Source: Pseudomonas sp. Marseille-Q3773 | Lineage (GTDB): Bacteria > Pseudomonadota > Gammaproteobacteria > Pseudomonadales > Pseudomonadaceae | Length of the DNA stretch: 64,000 nt | Assembly: GCF_916618955.1 (NCBI RefSeq) | Contig: NZ_OU745390.1 | Span: 5,493,113 to 5,557,112, forward strand | Reading direction: 5' to 3' | Part shown: positions 39,501 through 47,376 of the stretch, one piece after another | Layout of the letters: the number at the start of each line of letters is the position of its first letter | Position numbering within the stretch: the stretch's first letter is position 1 | Notes under the pieces: model-generated | What the model was told of the DNA's origin: nothing | Databases searched by the model: none | What the model saw: the letters and a program-made list of their open reading frames with translations, nothing else | Program-made: the position numbers and the translations under genes

Positions 39501-41039
39501 GGCACCGGAAACCAGGTCGCCGCGATAGCCGTCCTGGCTGCCGCGGTGCTTCAGGGTGGTGGTGCCGATGTCGGCCTGCCTGGCACGAATGGCCAGGTCG
39601 CCGCGGCTGCGCAGGCTGCTGCCCTGAATGTCGAGGTTGCCGCTGGCCTGGACGCTTACCTGGCCACCATCGAGCGCGCTGCCGCGGGCATGTTCCTGGC
39701 GTATGTCGGTGTCGCTGTCACCACGCCACAAGTCCTTGCGATGGCGCACCTGCTCTTCGGTGCGCTGGCTGTCGATACCGGCGACGATGGTCAGGTCGGC
39801 ACCGCTGTCCACTTTCAGCGCCTTGCCGGCGGTGACGGTGGCTGCGGTCATGCGCATGTCCTTACCCGAGTGCAAACTTATGCTGTCACTGGCAAGCAGT
39901 TGCGTGCCCTTTTGTTGCTGGCGGGTGGTGGTGGTGTCGCGGCTGTAGGTTTCGCGGGTAATGAACAGGAGCTTTTTTTTCCAGCTGTCCCTGTCACGCT
40001 CGATGCTCTCGATCGCCTTGGCGCCGAGGGTGAGTTTCTGGCCAGCCTTGACTTCAATGTGTGGCGCGCGGCCTTCGACGGCTTCCAGGGTGAGGTCGTC
40101 GGCTGCGCTGAGCCTCAGTAGGCCCCCTCCGGCATGCAGCTCGGTGGGGCTGTCAGCCTTGCCGCTGACCTGCAGCGCCCCGGCCGACTGGATGTCGACC
40201 CCCTCGCTGCCGAACACCTGCGGCGCAGCCACGCGCACACCGGCGCCTTCGGCCGTGCTCACGATGCGGATACGCCCGGCGCGCATCGCACCGAGAAAGC
40301 TGGCATCGATGCTCGACGCCGTGGCTGGCAGATGCTCGACGATTTCGCCGCTGGCCCGCTCGATACGGTTGCGCCCCACGGTGACATCGAGTGCTCGCCC
40401 CGCCCTGAGCAGCCCTTTGCTGTCGACCTGCGGGGCGATCAGCTCAAGGGCACCGTGGTCATTCCTCTGGCCACGCTCCAGCACGTGCAGGGTGCCACTG
40501 GCATTCAGCGTATCGAGGTACTTGAGCTGTTGCTCCTCGGATTGTGGCGTCCCCACCACGAAGCCGGCGCGGGTGGTGTTGATGAAACTGCCGCCATTCA
40601 GGGTTATGCCATTGGGGTTGGCCAGGATGTAGTCGGCAGGGCGACCGAAGATTTCCTGTGGTCCCTCGATCAGCGAGGCGTTGCGGCTGACCACTTCGTT
40701 GAGAATGGTCGAGGCGGCCTGGCCCTGGAATTGCGGGTTGGCCGCAAGGGCTCCTGCCAGCTCCGACTGCCCGGCCACGGTGGCGTTGTTCAGCACCACG
40801 CCAGGCGTGCCGACGTTGTAGTCGATGAACTGGTTGTGGGACAGCCCGCTGGCGTTGGGCGGCACGATGTCGATGACCGGTACCCCGTGGCCGCTGTTGA
40901 TGATCGGGATACCACCTGGGCCCTGGGTTGCCTCCAGGCCGCCCTGGGCCAAGGCGGCACTGGACCCGAGCAATGCCAGGAAGATGGCCCAACGCAAGGT
41001 ATCAGGGCGGATCGACGATAGCGGCGAGAGTGTCTGCAT
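36513..41039 (-). CDS. two-partner secretion exoprotein (filamentous haemagglutinin-like TpsA)
   Basis: A 1508-residue secreted adhesin-like protein. A signal peptide (about 1-32, ending SSAALAQ) precedes the TPS domain (about 40-270) with the hallmark NPNGI in ADYILANPNGITLNGGSF. A long series of haemagglutinin repeats follows, forming a beta-helix rich in Asp, Gly, Leu and Gln (patterns like LQVEAKGDLLV). The C-terminus is short and repeat-like, with no VENN motif or toxin-like domain. Its TpsB partner lies 27 bp upstream. From memory it resembles the P. putida HlpA adhesin linked to seed and root colonisation. Confidence 0.9.
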   Translation of the reverse strand: MQTLSPLSSIRPDTLRWAIFLALLGSSAALAQGGLEATQGPGGIPIINSGHGVPVIDIVPPNASGLSHNQFIDYNVGTPGVVLNNATVAGQSELAGALAANPQFQGQAASTILNEVVSRNASLIEGPQEIFGRPADYILANPNGITLNGGSFINTTRAGFVVGTPQSEEQQLKYLDTLNASGTLHVLERGQRNDHGALELIAPQVDSKGLLRAGRALDVTVGRNRIERASGEIVEHLPATASSIDASFLGAMRAGRIRIVSTAEGAGVRVAAPQVFGSEGVDIQSAGALQVSGKADSPTELHAGGGLLRLSAADDLTLEAVEGRAPHIEVKAGQKLTLGAKAIESIERDRDSWKKKLLFITRETYSRDTTTTRQQQKGTQLLASDSISLHSGKDMRMTAATVTAGKALKVDSGADLTIVAGIDSQRTEEQVRHRKDLWRGDSDTDIRQEHARGSALDGGQVSVQASGNLDIQGSSLRSRGDLAIRARQADIGTTTLKHRGSQDGYRGDLVSGAFFADRKDNDSEGQTVAGSTIASDGKLTVTADQLAIKGSTVHGKQDAVLFSEKGSLAIEPGRGSSTSTDRNRDSKLFGLIGSSQENTERKQQVLVSDVASSSNLRLASADEMRIEGAKVAAGGQLQVEAKGDLLVASAQAVNEGESRDQQRNFTASAGQTQDAGDGKPESRQYAAGVAYEVVTTTRRQRTGNQVPSVLTGASVGLDSGANLQVNGSTVTASNGDLDVQARDITLGATRNERDLDTRTTRSGGGLQVTGGIDRVGSLFEGHHQREQLKDSASEVQRSTLQASGDLKLQADTLVTEAARVAAGNSLQVEAKRIDNRALEQTEEREQHRNNWAGSLGASVEYRDLTRPIERLVLGEEAARFQQASPEHAMVAPSVGGDMTVDHLKRLENQRRGFAQVSELSGAQVQVKADTLDDQGTRWRANAGTLGIEAQEHRMRAAQDTRQTSVQRLAFSGDARVDTSSGSDLNVRAAGKGGSLTTQDTTSTAVTASLYGQQGIQVQLGSEGRYEGTRIDGGEGDVVINSAGSLALPQATDRAEQQAGQLDGNAWAKVGNRPGGTGVDGRGYLDNAQQHTTSSNAQVAQIDAKGQVQLSSGGDLLLEGTRIGSPQAKAGDILLQSGGQLAVKAASNTRQATGSKLGGGLELAVKTGDTRGGAIGGHFSHGKQDEEARQAVDAQFASNGTLSLGSSAQEDTAVHLQGLQATAREMTVKAPSGGIRLEASANQERRNNLDITAGAGFDMAKGELDSRGLHGRLKVDLDKRDNLEWNAGKLRAERIDLQSRGDTRIEGVTLEAGRIAGVVDGDLYIASRKDIVNTLSVKGDARLSQEKNPQGYVNAATAVAGPLGGKVKEKAGSTLTKADPGFSPTFSLDVAHVQRDSVSQQTALKGSEGIELQVGGSVQLVGARLQSARGDVALDAQSVTRETLAGNDYRRDVSIDASNSPVDLGTALAEMVKGKGAADGENALDLGLLRTSGHSRSEQWVSSVQGKSK

Positions 41040-41066
41040 TTTCTCGTTCTCATTGTTGTGGATGAA

Positions 41067-42749
41067 TCAGATGTTCAGGGTCCAGTCCAGCACCCAGAAG
41101 CCGGGTTCCAGCAAACGGTGGGGCAGATCGCTGGCGTAGAGGGCGCGCTGGTAGTCCAGCCGCAAGCGGCTGCTGCCGAGGCTCAGTTCCAGGCCGGCGG
41201 CGGCACCGGCCAGGCGCTGTGACGGTTTGCCTGCGGCGGTGCGGGCCCAGCCCAGGTCCAGGCCGATGTAGGGGCGTACCTGCAAGGGGGCAGTCCAGGT
41301 CGCTGGCAGTGCCTGGCTGAAGGTGTTGCGCCAGGCAGCGGCGCTGGCGCCGGAGTAGGTACGCAGGCGAAAGCCGCGCACGGCCGAATCATCACTGACC
41401 AGCAGTTGCTCCACGGCGGGCAGGGCGTCGCTGCTGTACTGCAGGCCCAGTTCGCTTTGCCAGCGCCAGGGGGCGGTGGGCGGGCCCTGGCGCAGGTGCA
41501 GCAGGTTGGCGCGGTACTTGCGAAAGTCCGGACGCAAGCGTTGCGCACCGAGTGGCGAGCGGTCGGCGCCGAACGCGTCGAGGCCCTGGCCAATCCCGAG
41601 GTAGCCATTCCACAGGCCGGCTTCGAGCCACAGCAGGTTGATACCGGCTTCGACGCTGCTCAATGTCGGGCTCTGCTGGACGATGACCGCGCCGGCGCTG
41701 CGATTGACCAGTTGCTTGCGGTCCAGCCGTACACTGGCGCTGAGCATGCCTTGCTGGTTGCGCCACAGCACGCGCTCGACGCTCAGGGCCTGATAGCTGC
41801 TGCTGCCATCGGCGCGCTTGTCGCTGCCGGGCAGTGGTGCCTCGTAGCGCAGCTGGCTGGCGCTGAGGGCAAAAGTCCAGGCGCCGTAAGGCACGCTGTA
41901 GTACAACGACAGGCCTTGGCTTTCGCCGGGGGCATGCAGCACGCTGTTGGTCAGCGACAGACGCAGGTCGTCATTCAGGCCCAGCGGGCTGTCCAGGCCG
42001 ATGCCGAGGCTCAGGCGGTGCCGCCCGCTCAGCTCGCTGCCACGGTTGTCGAAGCGGCTGTCGACATGCCAGCGCGAGGCTACGCTGCGCGGCTGCACGA
42101 TGACCCGCGTGCCGCCCTGCAGCTCGCCCGGCAGCAGGGCGGCGGTGAGGTCGTAGGCGCGCAGGCGGTTGAGTTGGTCGAGGCCTTGCTCCAGGTCCGG
42201 CAGGTACAGCGGCTGGCCGAGCTGCCCCGGGAAGGCACCTGCCAGCGACAGCGGCAAATCGGCGCCGGCCAGTTCGATGGACTCGACGAAGCCTTCGACG
42301 AGGGTGATATCCAGCGTCTCGCCGTCCTTTGGCGGTTGCCGCAGGTAGGGGCGGCTGGCCGGGTAGCCGGCCTGCAGGTACAGGCCGGTAATGGCCTTCA
42401 GCAGTTGGTTGATGTCGGTGACGCCCATGCAAGGCGAGACCAGCGCATGCAGGGTTGCCGTCAGCTCTGCGGTATCGAGCTGGCGGTTGCCTTCCACTCG
42501 CACGCCGTCGATAGCCCAGCAGTGCTTGTCCTCTGGCACGGGGGCGACAGTGGTAGGACGTTCGGCCGGGGAGGGCATGCGCTGCCAGCGCTCCAGCCGC
42601 TGTTGCTGCTCCAGCTGGCGGAGGGTGTGCTGCTGATCGAGCAGTTGTTGGCTGGCAGGGTCGTCGGCCAGTGCCAGTGGGCTGGACAACGTTGCGCCAA
42701 GGCAACCAGTTAGCGCCAGGACGGCAACATGGCGAATTTGGCACGGCAT
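41067..42749 (-). CDS. two-partner secretion transporter (TpsB/FhaC/ShlB family)
   Basis: A 560-residue outer-membrane transporter that exports the adjacent TpsA. A signal peptide (about 1-28) is followed by a Gln-rich helical segment, POTRA domains (about 75-230; ITGLYLQAGYPASRPYLRQP is typical), and a 16-strand beta-barrel ending in the outer-membrane signature FWVLDWTLNI. The barrel carries the VRGFRLRTYSGASA motif expected on loop L6 (VRGY/F). It is the first gene of the tpsB-tpsA operon. From memory it corresponds to HlpB. No Fur box is obvious upstream. Confidence 0.92.
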   Translation of the reverse strand: MPCQIRHVAVLALTGCLGATLSSPLALADDPASQQLLDQQHTLRQLEQQQRLERWQRMPSPAERPTTVAPVPEDKHCWAIDGVRVEGNRQLDTAELTATLHALVSPCMGVTDINQLLKAITGLYLQAGYPASRPYLRQPPKDGETLDITLVEGFVESIELAGADLPLSLAGAFPGQLGQPLYLPDLEQGLDQLNRLRAYDLTAALLPGELQGGTRVIVQPRSVASRWHVDSRFDNRGSELSGRHRLSLGIGLDSPLGLNDDLRLSLTNSVLHAPGESQGLSLYYSVPYGAWTFALSASQLRYEAPLPGSDKRADGSSSYQALSVERVLWRNQQGMLSASVRLDRKQLVNRSAGAVIVQQSPTLSSVEAGINLLWLEAGLWNGYLGIGQGLDAFGADRSPLGAQRLRPDFRKYRANLLHLRQGPPTAPWRWQSELGLQYSSDALPAVEQLLVSDDSAVRGFRLRTYSGASAAAWRNTFSQALPATWTAPLQVRPYIGLDLGWARTAAGKPSQRLAGAAAGLELSLGSSRLRLDYQRALYASDLPHRLLEPGFWVLDWTLNI

Positions 42750-42849
42750 TCAGGCACCCCGCAAATGGTGTACGGCTTACGTACTCGTTTGCGTGGATGC
42801 TAAGAATTCGGGTGTTGGCCTGGATGCAGTACCCTGCCCAGGCGCTTGT

Positions 42850-42867
42850 CAGGCGAGTTCTCGCCTG
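42850..42867. other. short perfect palindrome upstream of tpsB
   Basis: CAGGCGAGTTCTCGCCTG contains an 8-bp perfect inverted repeat. It lies in the 160-bp gap between the L,D-transpeptidase stop and the tpsB start. TTTG follows on the + strand only, so it is a poor terminator for the - strand gene. It could be an operator or an mRNA hairpin. Confidence 0.4.
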
Positions 42868-42909
42868 TTTGAAAGATACTTCCTACAGAATCGCGGCGCT
42901 GGCTCTAGA

Positions 42910-43464
42910 TCAAGGGCGGATCTCGATCAACGTCCCATCGCGCACCAGGTCCCACACTTCCTGCATGTCGCGGTTACGCATGGCAATGCAGCCATCGGTC
43001 CAGTCCAGCGTATGGAAGTACCACTCCGGGTATTCGTCGCTGATCGGCGTGCCGTGAATCATGATCATGCTGCCGGCACTTACCCCTTCACGGCTCGCGC
43101 GGGCGGCATCGCTGACGTTCGGGTAGTTGATGTGGATGGCCAGGTTGAAGCGGTCGCTTTGCTTGCGCCAGTCCAGCCAGTAAAGGCCCTCGGGGGTTTT
43201 CTTGTCACCCTCGCGTTCCTTGGCGCCCTTGGGCTGCTTGCCCAGGGAGATGCGGTAGGTTTTCAGCGGTTCGCCACGGCTGATCAATTGCAGACGCCGC
43301 TCGGACTTGATCACCAGCACCTTGTCGATCAACGGCTGCATCGCCTGCTGCGAAGGCGATGGAGTCTGCGCTGCCGGCTGGGGTTTGCGGATGATGGTTT
43401 CGGTGAACGCCGCCTGTGACACCGAGGTAACGCAAAGGCAGAAAACGGCAAGCAACCAGCGCAT
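42910..43464 (-). CDS. L,D-transpeptidase (YkuD family), secreted
   Basis: A 184-residue periplasmic enzyme that would form or cleave L,D cross-links in peptidoglycan. The signal peptide spans about 1-19 (ending VSQA). The YkuD domain (about 48-180) holds the catalytic motif: SMIMIHGTPI with its histidine and DWTDGCIAMRNRDM with the nucleophile cysteine (SxGCI type, here TDGCI). The spacing is normal, so it appears active. It lies 22 bp downstream of the NUDIX gene on the same strand. Confidence 0.9.
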   Translation of the reverse strand: MRWLLAVFCLCVTSVSQAAFTETIIRKPQPAAQTPSPSQQAMQPLIDKVLVIKSERRLQLISRGEPLKTYRISLGKQPKGAKEREGDKKTPEGLYWLDWRKQSDRFNLAIHINYPNVSDAARASREGVSAGSMIMIHGTPISDEYPEWYFHTLDWTDGCIAMRNRDMQEVWDLVRDGTLIEIRP

Positions 43465-43486
43465 GTAACGGTATCCCTGAAAGCTT

Positions 43487-44038
43487 CTAGGTAGTGGTCG
43501 AGACAGTCATCGGCGGCAGGTATTCATGGCCTATGGGGTAGTGCTGCCCGATGCGGTCGCGATAGTAGCATTCTAGTGTGCGTGTGACTGTGCGGAAAGC
43601 CAGCTCGCCCCACGGTATCTCGTGTTCCTCGAACAGCCGCACCTCCAGGCTTTCGACGCCGATGGCAAAATCGAGGTCGGCCAGCTCGGCGCGGAAGAAC
43701 ACATGCACCTGATTGATGTGCGGCAGGTCGAACAGCTGGTACAGGGCCAGGCTGCCGACCCGGGCGCAGGCTTCCTCGACGGTTTCGCGACGGGCGGCCT
43801 GGTCGAGGGTCTCGCCATTTTCCATGAACCCGGCGGGCAGGGTCCAGAAGCCCCGGCGCGGCTCGATGGCACGGCGGCACAGCAGCACCTGGCTGCCCCA
43901 GGTCGGCAACACGCCAGCGACAATGTTGGGGTTCTGGTAATGGATGGTCTGGCAGGACTCGCAGACATAGCGCAGGCGGCTGTCGCCTGCGGGGATCCGC
44001 TGAGTGACCAGCTGGCCGCACGTGCTGCAGAATTTCAT
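43487..44038 (-). CDS. NUDIX hydrolase with zinc ribbon
   Basis: A 183-residue hydrolase of nucleoside-diphosphate-linked substrates. An N-terminal zinc ribbon (C4, C7, C26, C29: FCSTCGQ and CESCQ) precedes the NUDIX fold, whose box reads GFMENGETLDQAARRETVEE, the expected G-x5-E-x7-RE-x2-EE pattern. This layout is like NudC-type or the PA-type ADP-ribose/NADH hydrolases but lacks the full NudC N-terminal domain. The ATG at 44038 is chosen because the zinc ribbon starts there; the longer frame upstream has no homology. It is divergent from the next NUDIX gene. Confidence 0.88.
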   Translation of the reverse strand: MKFCSTCGQLVTQRIPAGDSRLRYVCESCQTIHYQNPNIVAGVLPTWGSQVLLCRRAIEPRRGFWTLPAGFMENGETLDQAARRETVEEACARVGSLALYQLFDLPHINQVHVFFRAELADLDFAIGVESLEVRLFEEHEIPWGELAFRTVTRTLECYYRDRIGQHYPIGHEYLPPMTVSTTT

Positions 44039-44162
44039 GTCGGGTTCCTTTCGCTCAGGCTTATCTTGGCGCGACAGCCTGGCCACCGCAAGCGTCCGGG
44101 GCTTGGGTGCTGCGCGGCTTTGGTGCATCATGCAGGGCAGGCCTTGGATACGAGCGTGCGCA

Positions 44163-44762
44163 ATGCTGGACGAGCTACTTCGCCGAATGAGCAACCACCA
44201 ACCCGCGTCACTGGAAACCGACCGACGGTTCCCCGAAGCGGCGGTGCTCCTGCCCATTACCCGTAGCGAAGCGCCCGAACTGGTTCTTACCTTGCGCGCC
44301 AAAGGCCTTTCCACCCATGGTGGCGAAGTGGCCTTCCCCGGTGGCCGCCGCGACCCGGAGGACCCGGACCTGGTGTTCACTGCATTGCGCGAGGCCGAAG
44401 AGGAAATTGGCCTGCCGCCCGGCCTGGTGGAAGTCATCGGCCCGCTGAGCCCGTTGATTTCGCTGCATGGCCTGAAAGTGACACCATTCGTCGGGCTCAT
44501 TCCGGATTTTGTCGAATACCGCGCCAACGACGCCGAGATCGCGGCAGTATTCACCGTGCCGCTGGAATTTTTCCGTCAGGACCCGCGCGACCACACCCAC
44601 CGTATCGATTACCAGGGGCGCAGTTGGTATGTCCCCAGCTATCGCTATGGCGAGTACAAGATCTGGGGGTTGTCGGCGATCATGATCGTCGAGCTGGTCA
44701 ACCTGCTGTTCGATGCCGGCATCAGCCTGCACCAGCCGCCTGAGCGTTACATCGAAAACTGA
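44163..44762 (+). CDS. CoA pyrophosphatase-like NUDIX hydrolase
   Basis: A 199-residue protein of the NudL/CoA diphosphatase type. AAVLLPITR and LTLRAKGLSTHGGEVAFPGG precede the NUDIX box GGRRDPEDPDLVFTALREAE plus EEIGL, and the HGGEVAFPGG segment is characteristic of CoA pyrophosphatases. The start at 44163 (MLDELLRRMSNHQ) gives the usual length; an upstream frame would add unrelated residues. It is followed after 43 bp by the gamma-carbonic anhydrase gene, a neighbour pair conserved in pseudomonads as far as I recall. Confidence 0.88.
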   Translation: MLDELLRRMSNHQPASLETDRRFPEAAVLLPITRSEAPELVLTLRAKGLSTHGGEVAFPGGRRDPEDPDLVFTALREAEEEIGLPPGLVEVIGPLSPLISLHGLKVTPFVGLIPDFVEYRANDAEIAAVFTVPLEFFRQDPRDHTHRIDYQGRSWYVPSYRYGEYKIWGLSAIMIVELVNLLFDAGISLHQPPERYIEN

Positions 44763-44805
44763 GCGGGGCCTACCCGCCTTCTGCGTCGCAGCCTGAGGAA
44801 CAAGC

Positions 44806-45330
44806 ATGAAATACCGCCTGGGCGACCTGCGGGTCGAAAGCCACCCCACCAGTTGGGCCGCACCCACCGCCACCCTGATCGGCAAGGTACGCCTGCAGGC
44901 CAATGCCAGCGTGTGGTTTGGCGCTGTGCTGCGCGGCGACAACGAGCTGATCGACATCGGCGAAGGCAGCAACGTGCAGGATGGCACGGTGATGCACACC
45001 GACATGGGCTCGCCGCTGACCTTGGGCAAGGGCGTGACCGTCGGCCACAACGCCATGCTGCATGGCTGCACGGTGGGCGACTACAGCCTGGTGGGCATCA
45101 ATGCGGTCATCCTCAACGGCGCGCGTATCGGCAAGCACTGCATCATCGGCGCCAATGCGCTGAGTGCCGAGGGCAAGGAGATTCCCGACGGTTCGCTGGT
45201 GATGGGCTCGCCGGGCAAGGTCGTGCGCGAGCTGACCGAGCAGCAGAAGCGCATGCTCGAAGCCAGCGCCGCGCACTACGTGCACAATGCCCAGCGTTAT
45301 GCCCGGGAGTTGGTGGTTGACAATGAGTGA
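44806..45330 (+). CDS. gamma-class carbonic anhydrase family protein
   Basis: A 174-residue left-handed beta-helix (hexapeptide repeat) protein of the YrdA/gamma-CA family, a trimer with zinc at subunit interfaces. The repeats run about 15-140 ([33 protein letters not shown]). Metal-ligand histidines lie in VMHTD and in [10 protein letters not shown]. Such proteins may have carbonic anhydrase activity or bind acyl substrates; the exact activity is not evident. It overlaps the DUF1289 gene by 8 bp. Confidence 0.92.
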   Translation: MKYRLGDLRVESHPTSWAAPTATLIGKVRLQANASVWFGAVLRGDNELIDIGEGSNVQDGTVMHTDMGSPLTLGKGVTVGHNAMLHGCTVGDYSLVGINAVILNGARIGKHCIIGANALSAEGKEIPDGSLVMGSPGKVVRELTEQQKRMLEASAAHYVHNAQRYARELVVDNE

Positions 45331-45523
45331 TGCCGTGGAACGACCAGTGGCCTCGCCCTGCGTGAACGTGTGCGCGCTGGACGAGCAGGATATCTGCACC
45401 GGCTGCCAGCGCAGCGTGGCGGAAATCAGCCGCTGGGGGCGGATGGACAACGACCAGCGCCGTGCGGTGCTGCAGCTGTGTCATGCAAGGGCGAAAGAGG
45501 CCGGCCTGGTTTTCCAGGGCTGA
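45323..45523 (+). CDS. DUF1289 small cysteine protein
   Basis: A 66-residue protein of the DUF1289 family: [20 protein letters not shown] carries four cysteines with ferredoxin-like or zinc-like spacing (CxxxC...CxxC), followed by the conserved EISRWGRM. Family function is unknown; metal binding is a reasonable guess. The start overlaps the gamma-CA stop by 8 bp, so they are translationally coupled. Confidence 0.9.
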   Translation: MSDAVERPVASPCVNVCALDEQDICTGCQRSVAEISRWGRMDNDQRRAVLQLCHARAKEAGLVFQG

Positions 45524-45612
45524 ATGCCCTGCAGGCCGCTCGTGCAGGGAGTACCGTTGCCTGCTCGGGACGCCAGCGGTAATCTGTGCGGCTTGCCCAC
45601 AGACCAGTCGCC

Positions 45613-46080
45613 ATGTTCTATCTGCTTGCATACATCAGCAGCGTAGTGCTGATCAACTACGCTTTCTCCAGCGCCCCGCACCTGGACATCATCTGGTCCG
45701 CCTGGGGCGGCCTGGTGTTCATCCTGCGCGACATGGTGCAGACCCGCTTCGGCCATGGCGCCCTGGTCGCCATGCTGGTGGCGCTGGTGTTGTCCTATGT
45801 CACCTCGGAGCCGGCCATCGCGCTGGCCAGTGCCACCGCCTTCTTCATTTCCGAACTGATCGACTGGCTGGTGTTCAGCATTACCCGCCGCCCGCTGCGC
45901 GACCGCTTGTGGCTGAGCTCGGCGTTGAGCATCCCGGTGGACACGTTCATCTTCTTCGGCATGATCGGGGCTCTGGCCCCGGCCGTGGTCGGTACGGCCA
46001 TGGCCTCGAAGTTTGCCGGTGTCACCGCGGTGTGGCTGGCCATGGCATTTCGTGCCCGGCGGGCCGCTGCCGTCGGTTGA
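45613..46080 (+). CDS. VUT-family (DUF165) membrane protein, possible queuosine-precursor transporter
   Basis: A 155-residue membrane protein with about five hydrophobic segments: MFYLLAYISSVVLINYAFS at the start, then VAMLVALVLSYV and FFISELIDWLVFSI. SELIDWLVF resembles the YhhQ/VUT signature (SxxIDxxVF), a family of 7-deazaguanine (preQ0/preQ1) salvage importers. It is shorter than YhhQ (about 220 residues), and transport of queuosine precursors is inferred from family only. The ATG at 45613 is preferred; the upstream in-frame start adds an unlikely charged stretch. Confidence 0.78.
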   Translation: MFYLLAYISSVVLINYAFSSAPHLDIIWSAWGGLVFILRDMVQTRFGHGALVAMLVALVLSYVTSEPAIALASATAFFISELIDWLVFSITRRPLRDRLWLSSALSIPVDTFIFFGMIGALAPAVVGTAMASKFAGVTAVWLAMAFRARRAAAVG

Positions 46081-46156
46081 TGGTGTAGAATAGCGGTCCT
46101 TTTTCAGCGGGCGGCGCCAAGCCTGGTGCGGCCCCGGACGCCTTCGAGGACCTGAA

Positions 46157-47338
46157 ATGACCCGTATCGGAACCCCTTTGTCGCCCACCGCGACCCGTGT
46201 ACTGCTCTGCGGCTGTGGCGAACTGGGCAAGGAAGTGGTGATCGAGCTGCAGCGCCTGGGCGTCGAAGTGATCGCCGTCGACCGTTATGCCAATGCCCCG
46301 GCGATGCAGGTGGCGCACCGCAGCCACGTGGTCAACATGCTCGATGGCGTTGCCCTGCGCGCCGTGATCGAGGCCGAGAAGCCGCACTACATCGTCCCCG
46401 AAATCGAAGCCATCGCCACCGCCACCCTGGTCGAGCTGGAAAACGAAGGTTTCAACGTGGTGCCGACTGCCCGCGCCACCCAGCTGACCATGAACCGTGA
46501 AGGCATCCGCCGCCTGGCCGCCGAGGAGCTGGACCTGCCGACCTCGCCGTACCACTTCGCCGACACCTATGAAGACTATGCCAAGGCCGTGGCCGATGTC
46601 GGTTACCCGTGCGTGGTCAAGCCGGTGATGAGTTCGTCGGGCAAGGGCCAGAGCCTGTTGCGCAGCGCTGGCGACCTGCAGAAGGCGTGGGATTACGCCC
46701 AGGAAGGCGGCCGTGCCGGCAAGGGCCGGGTCATCATCGAAGGCTTCATCGATTTCGAATACGAAATCACCCTGCTGACCGTGCGCCACGTCGGCGGCAC
46801 GACCTTCCTCGAGCCGGTCGGCCACCGCCAGGAAAAAGGCGACTACCAGGAGTCGTGGCAGCCGCAGGCCATGAGCCCGAAGGCGCTGGCCGAGTCGCAG
46901 CGTGTGGCCAAGGCGGTCACCGATGCGCTGGGCGGCCGTGGTCTGTTCGGTGTGGAGCTGTTCGTGAAGGGTGACCAGGTGTGGTTCAGCGAAGTGTCGC
47001 CACGCCCGCATGACACTGGCCTGGTCACCCTGATTTCCCAGGACCTGTCGCAGTTTGCCCTGCATGCCCGGGCGATTCTTGGCCTGCCGATTCCGGCTGT
47101 GCGCCAGTTCGGCCCGTCGGCCTCGGCGGTGATTCTGCCGGAAGGCCAGTCGCAGCAGACCAGCTTCGCCAACCTGGGCGCAGCGCTGAGCGAGCCGGAT
47201 ACCGCCATTCGCCTGTTCGGCAAGCCGGAAATCAACGGTACGCGGCGCATGGGCGTGTGCCTGGCGCGGGACGAATCGGTAGAGCTGGCGCGGGCCAAGG
47301 CGACCCGTGCTGCGCAGGCGGTCAAGGTCGAGTTCTGA
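46157..47338 (+). CDS. purT: formate-dependent phosphoribosylglycinamide formyltransferase 2
   Basis: Folate-independent route for the third purine step: GAR plus formate and ATP to FGAR. The 393-residue ATP-grasp protein starts [20 protein letters not shown] and shows [15 protein letters not shown], the ATP-grasp loop [12 protein letters not shown], and the metal-binding [20 protein letters not shown]. The length is standard. TAGAAT at 46086-46091 is a possible -10. It is convergent with an MFS gene across a GC-rich hairpin. Confidence 0.97.
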   Translation: MTRIGTPLSPTATRVLLCGCGELGKEVVIELQRLGVEVIAVDRYANAPAMQVAHRSHVVNMLDGVALRAVIEAEKPHYIVPEIEAIATATLVELENEGFNVVPTARATQLTMNREGIRRLAAEELDLPTSPYHFADTYEDYAKAVADVGYPCVVKPVMSSSGKGQSLLRSAGDLQKAWDYAQEGGRAGKGRVIIEGFIDFEYEITLLTVRHVGGTTFLEPVGHRQEKGDYQESWQPQAMSPKALAESQRVAKAVTDALGGRGLFGVELFVKGDQVWFSEVSPRPHDTGLVTLISQDLSQFALHARAILGLPIPAVRQFGPSASAVILPEGQSQQTSFANLGAALSEPDTAIRLFGKPEINGTRRMGVCLARDESVELARAKATRAAQAVKVEF

Positions 47339-47350
47339 TCGGAGATCGTA

Positions 47351-47371
47351 TGGGGCCGCAAAGCGGCCCCA
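47351..47371. terminator. GC-rich hairpin between purT and MFS gene
   Basis: TGGGGCCGC (47351-47359) pairs perfectly with GCGGCCCCA (47363-47371) around AAA. It sits in the 38-bp gap between two convergent genes. No long T run flanks it, but the position suits a shared terminator. Confidence 0.6.
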
Positions 47372-47376
47372 ATCAT

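Noticed and set aside
38265..40121. 618-codon frame opposite tpsA
   Set aside because: Shadow of the haemagglutinin repeats; no signal peptide or domain, while tpsA is unmistakable.
42750..42909. Fur box upstream of tpsB
   Set aside because: No GATAATGATAATCATTATC-like sequence is visible, despite reported links of the homologous system to iron (recalled).
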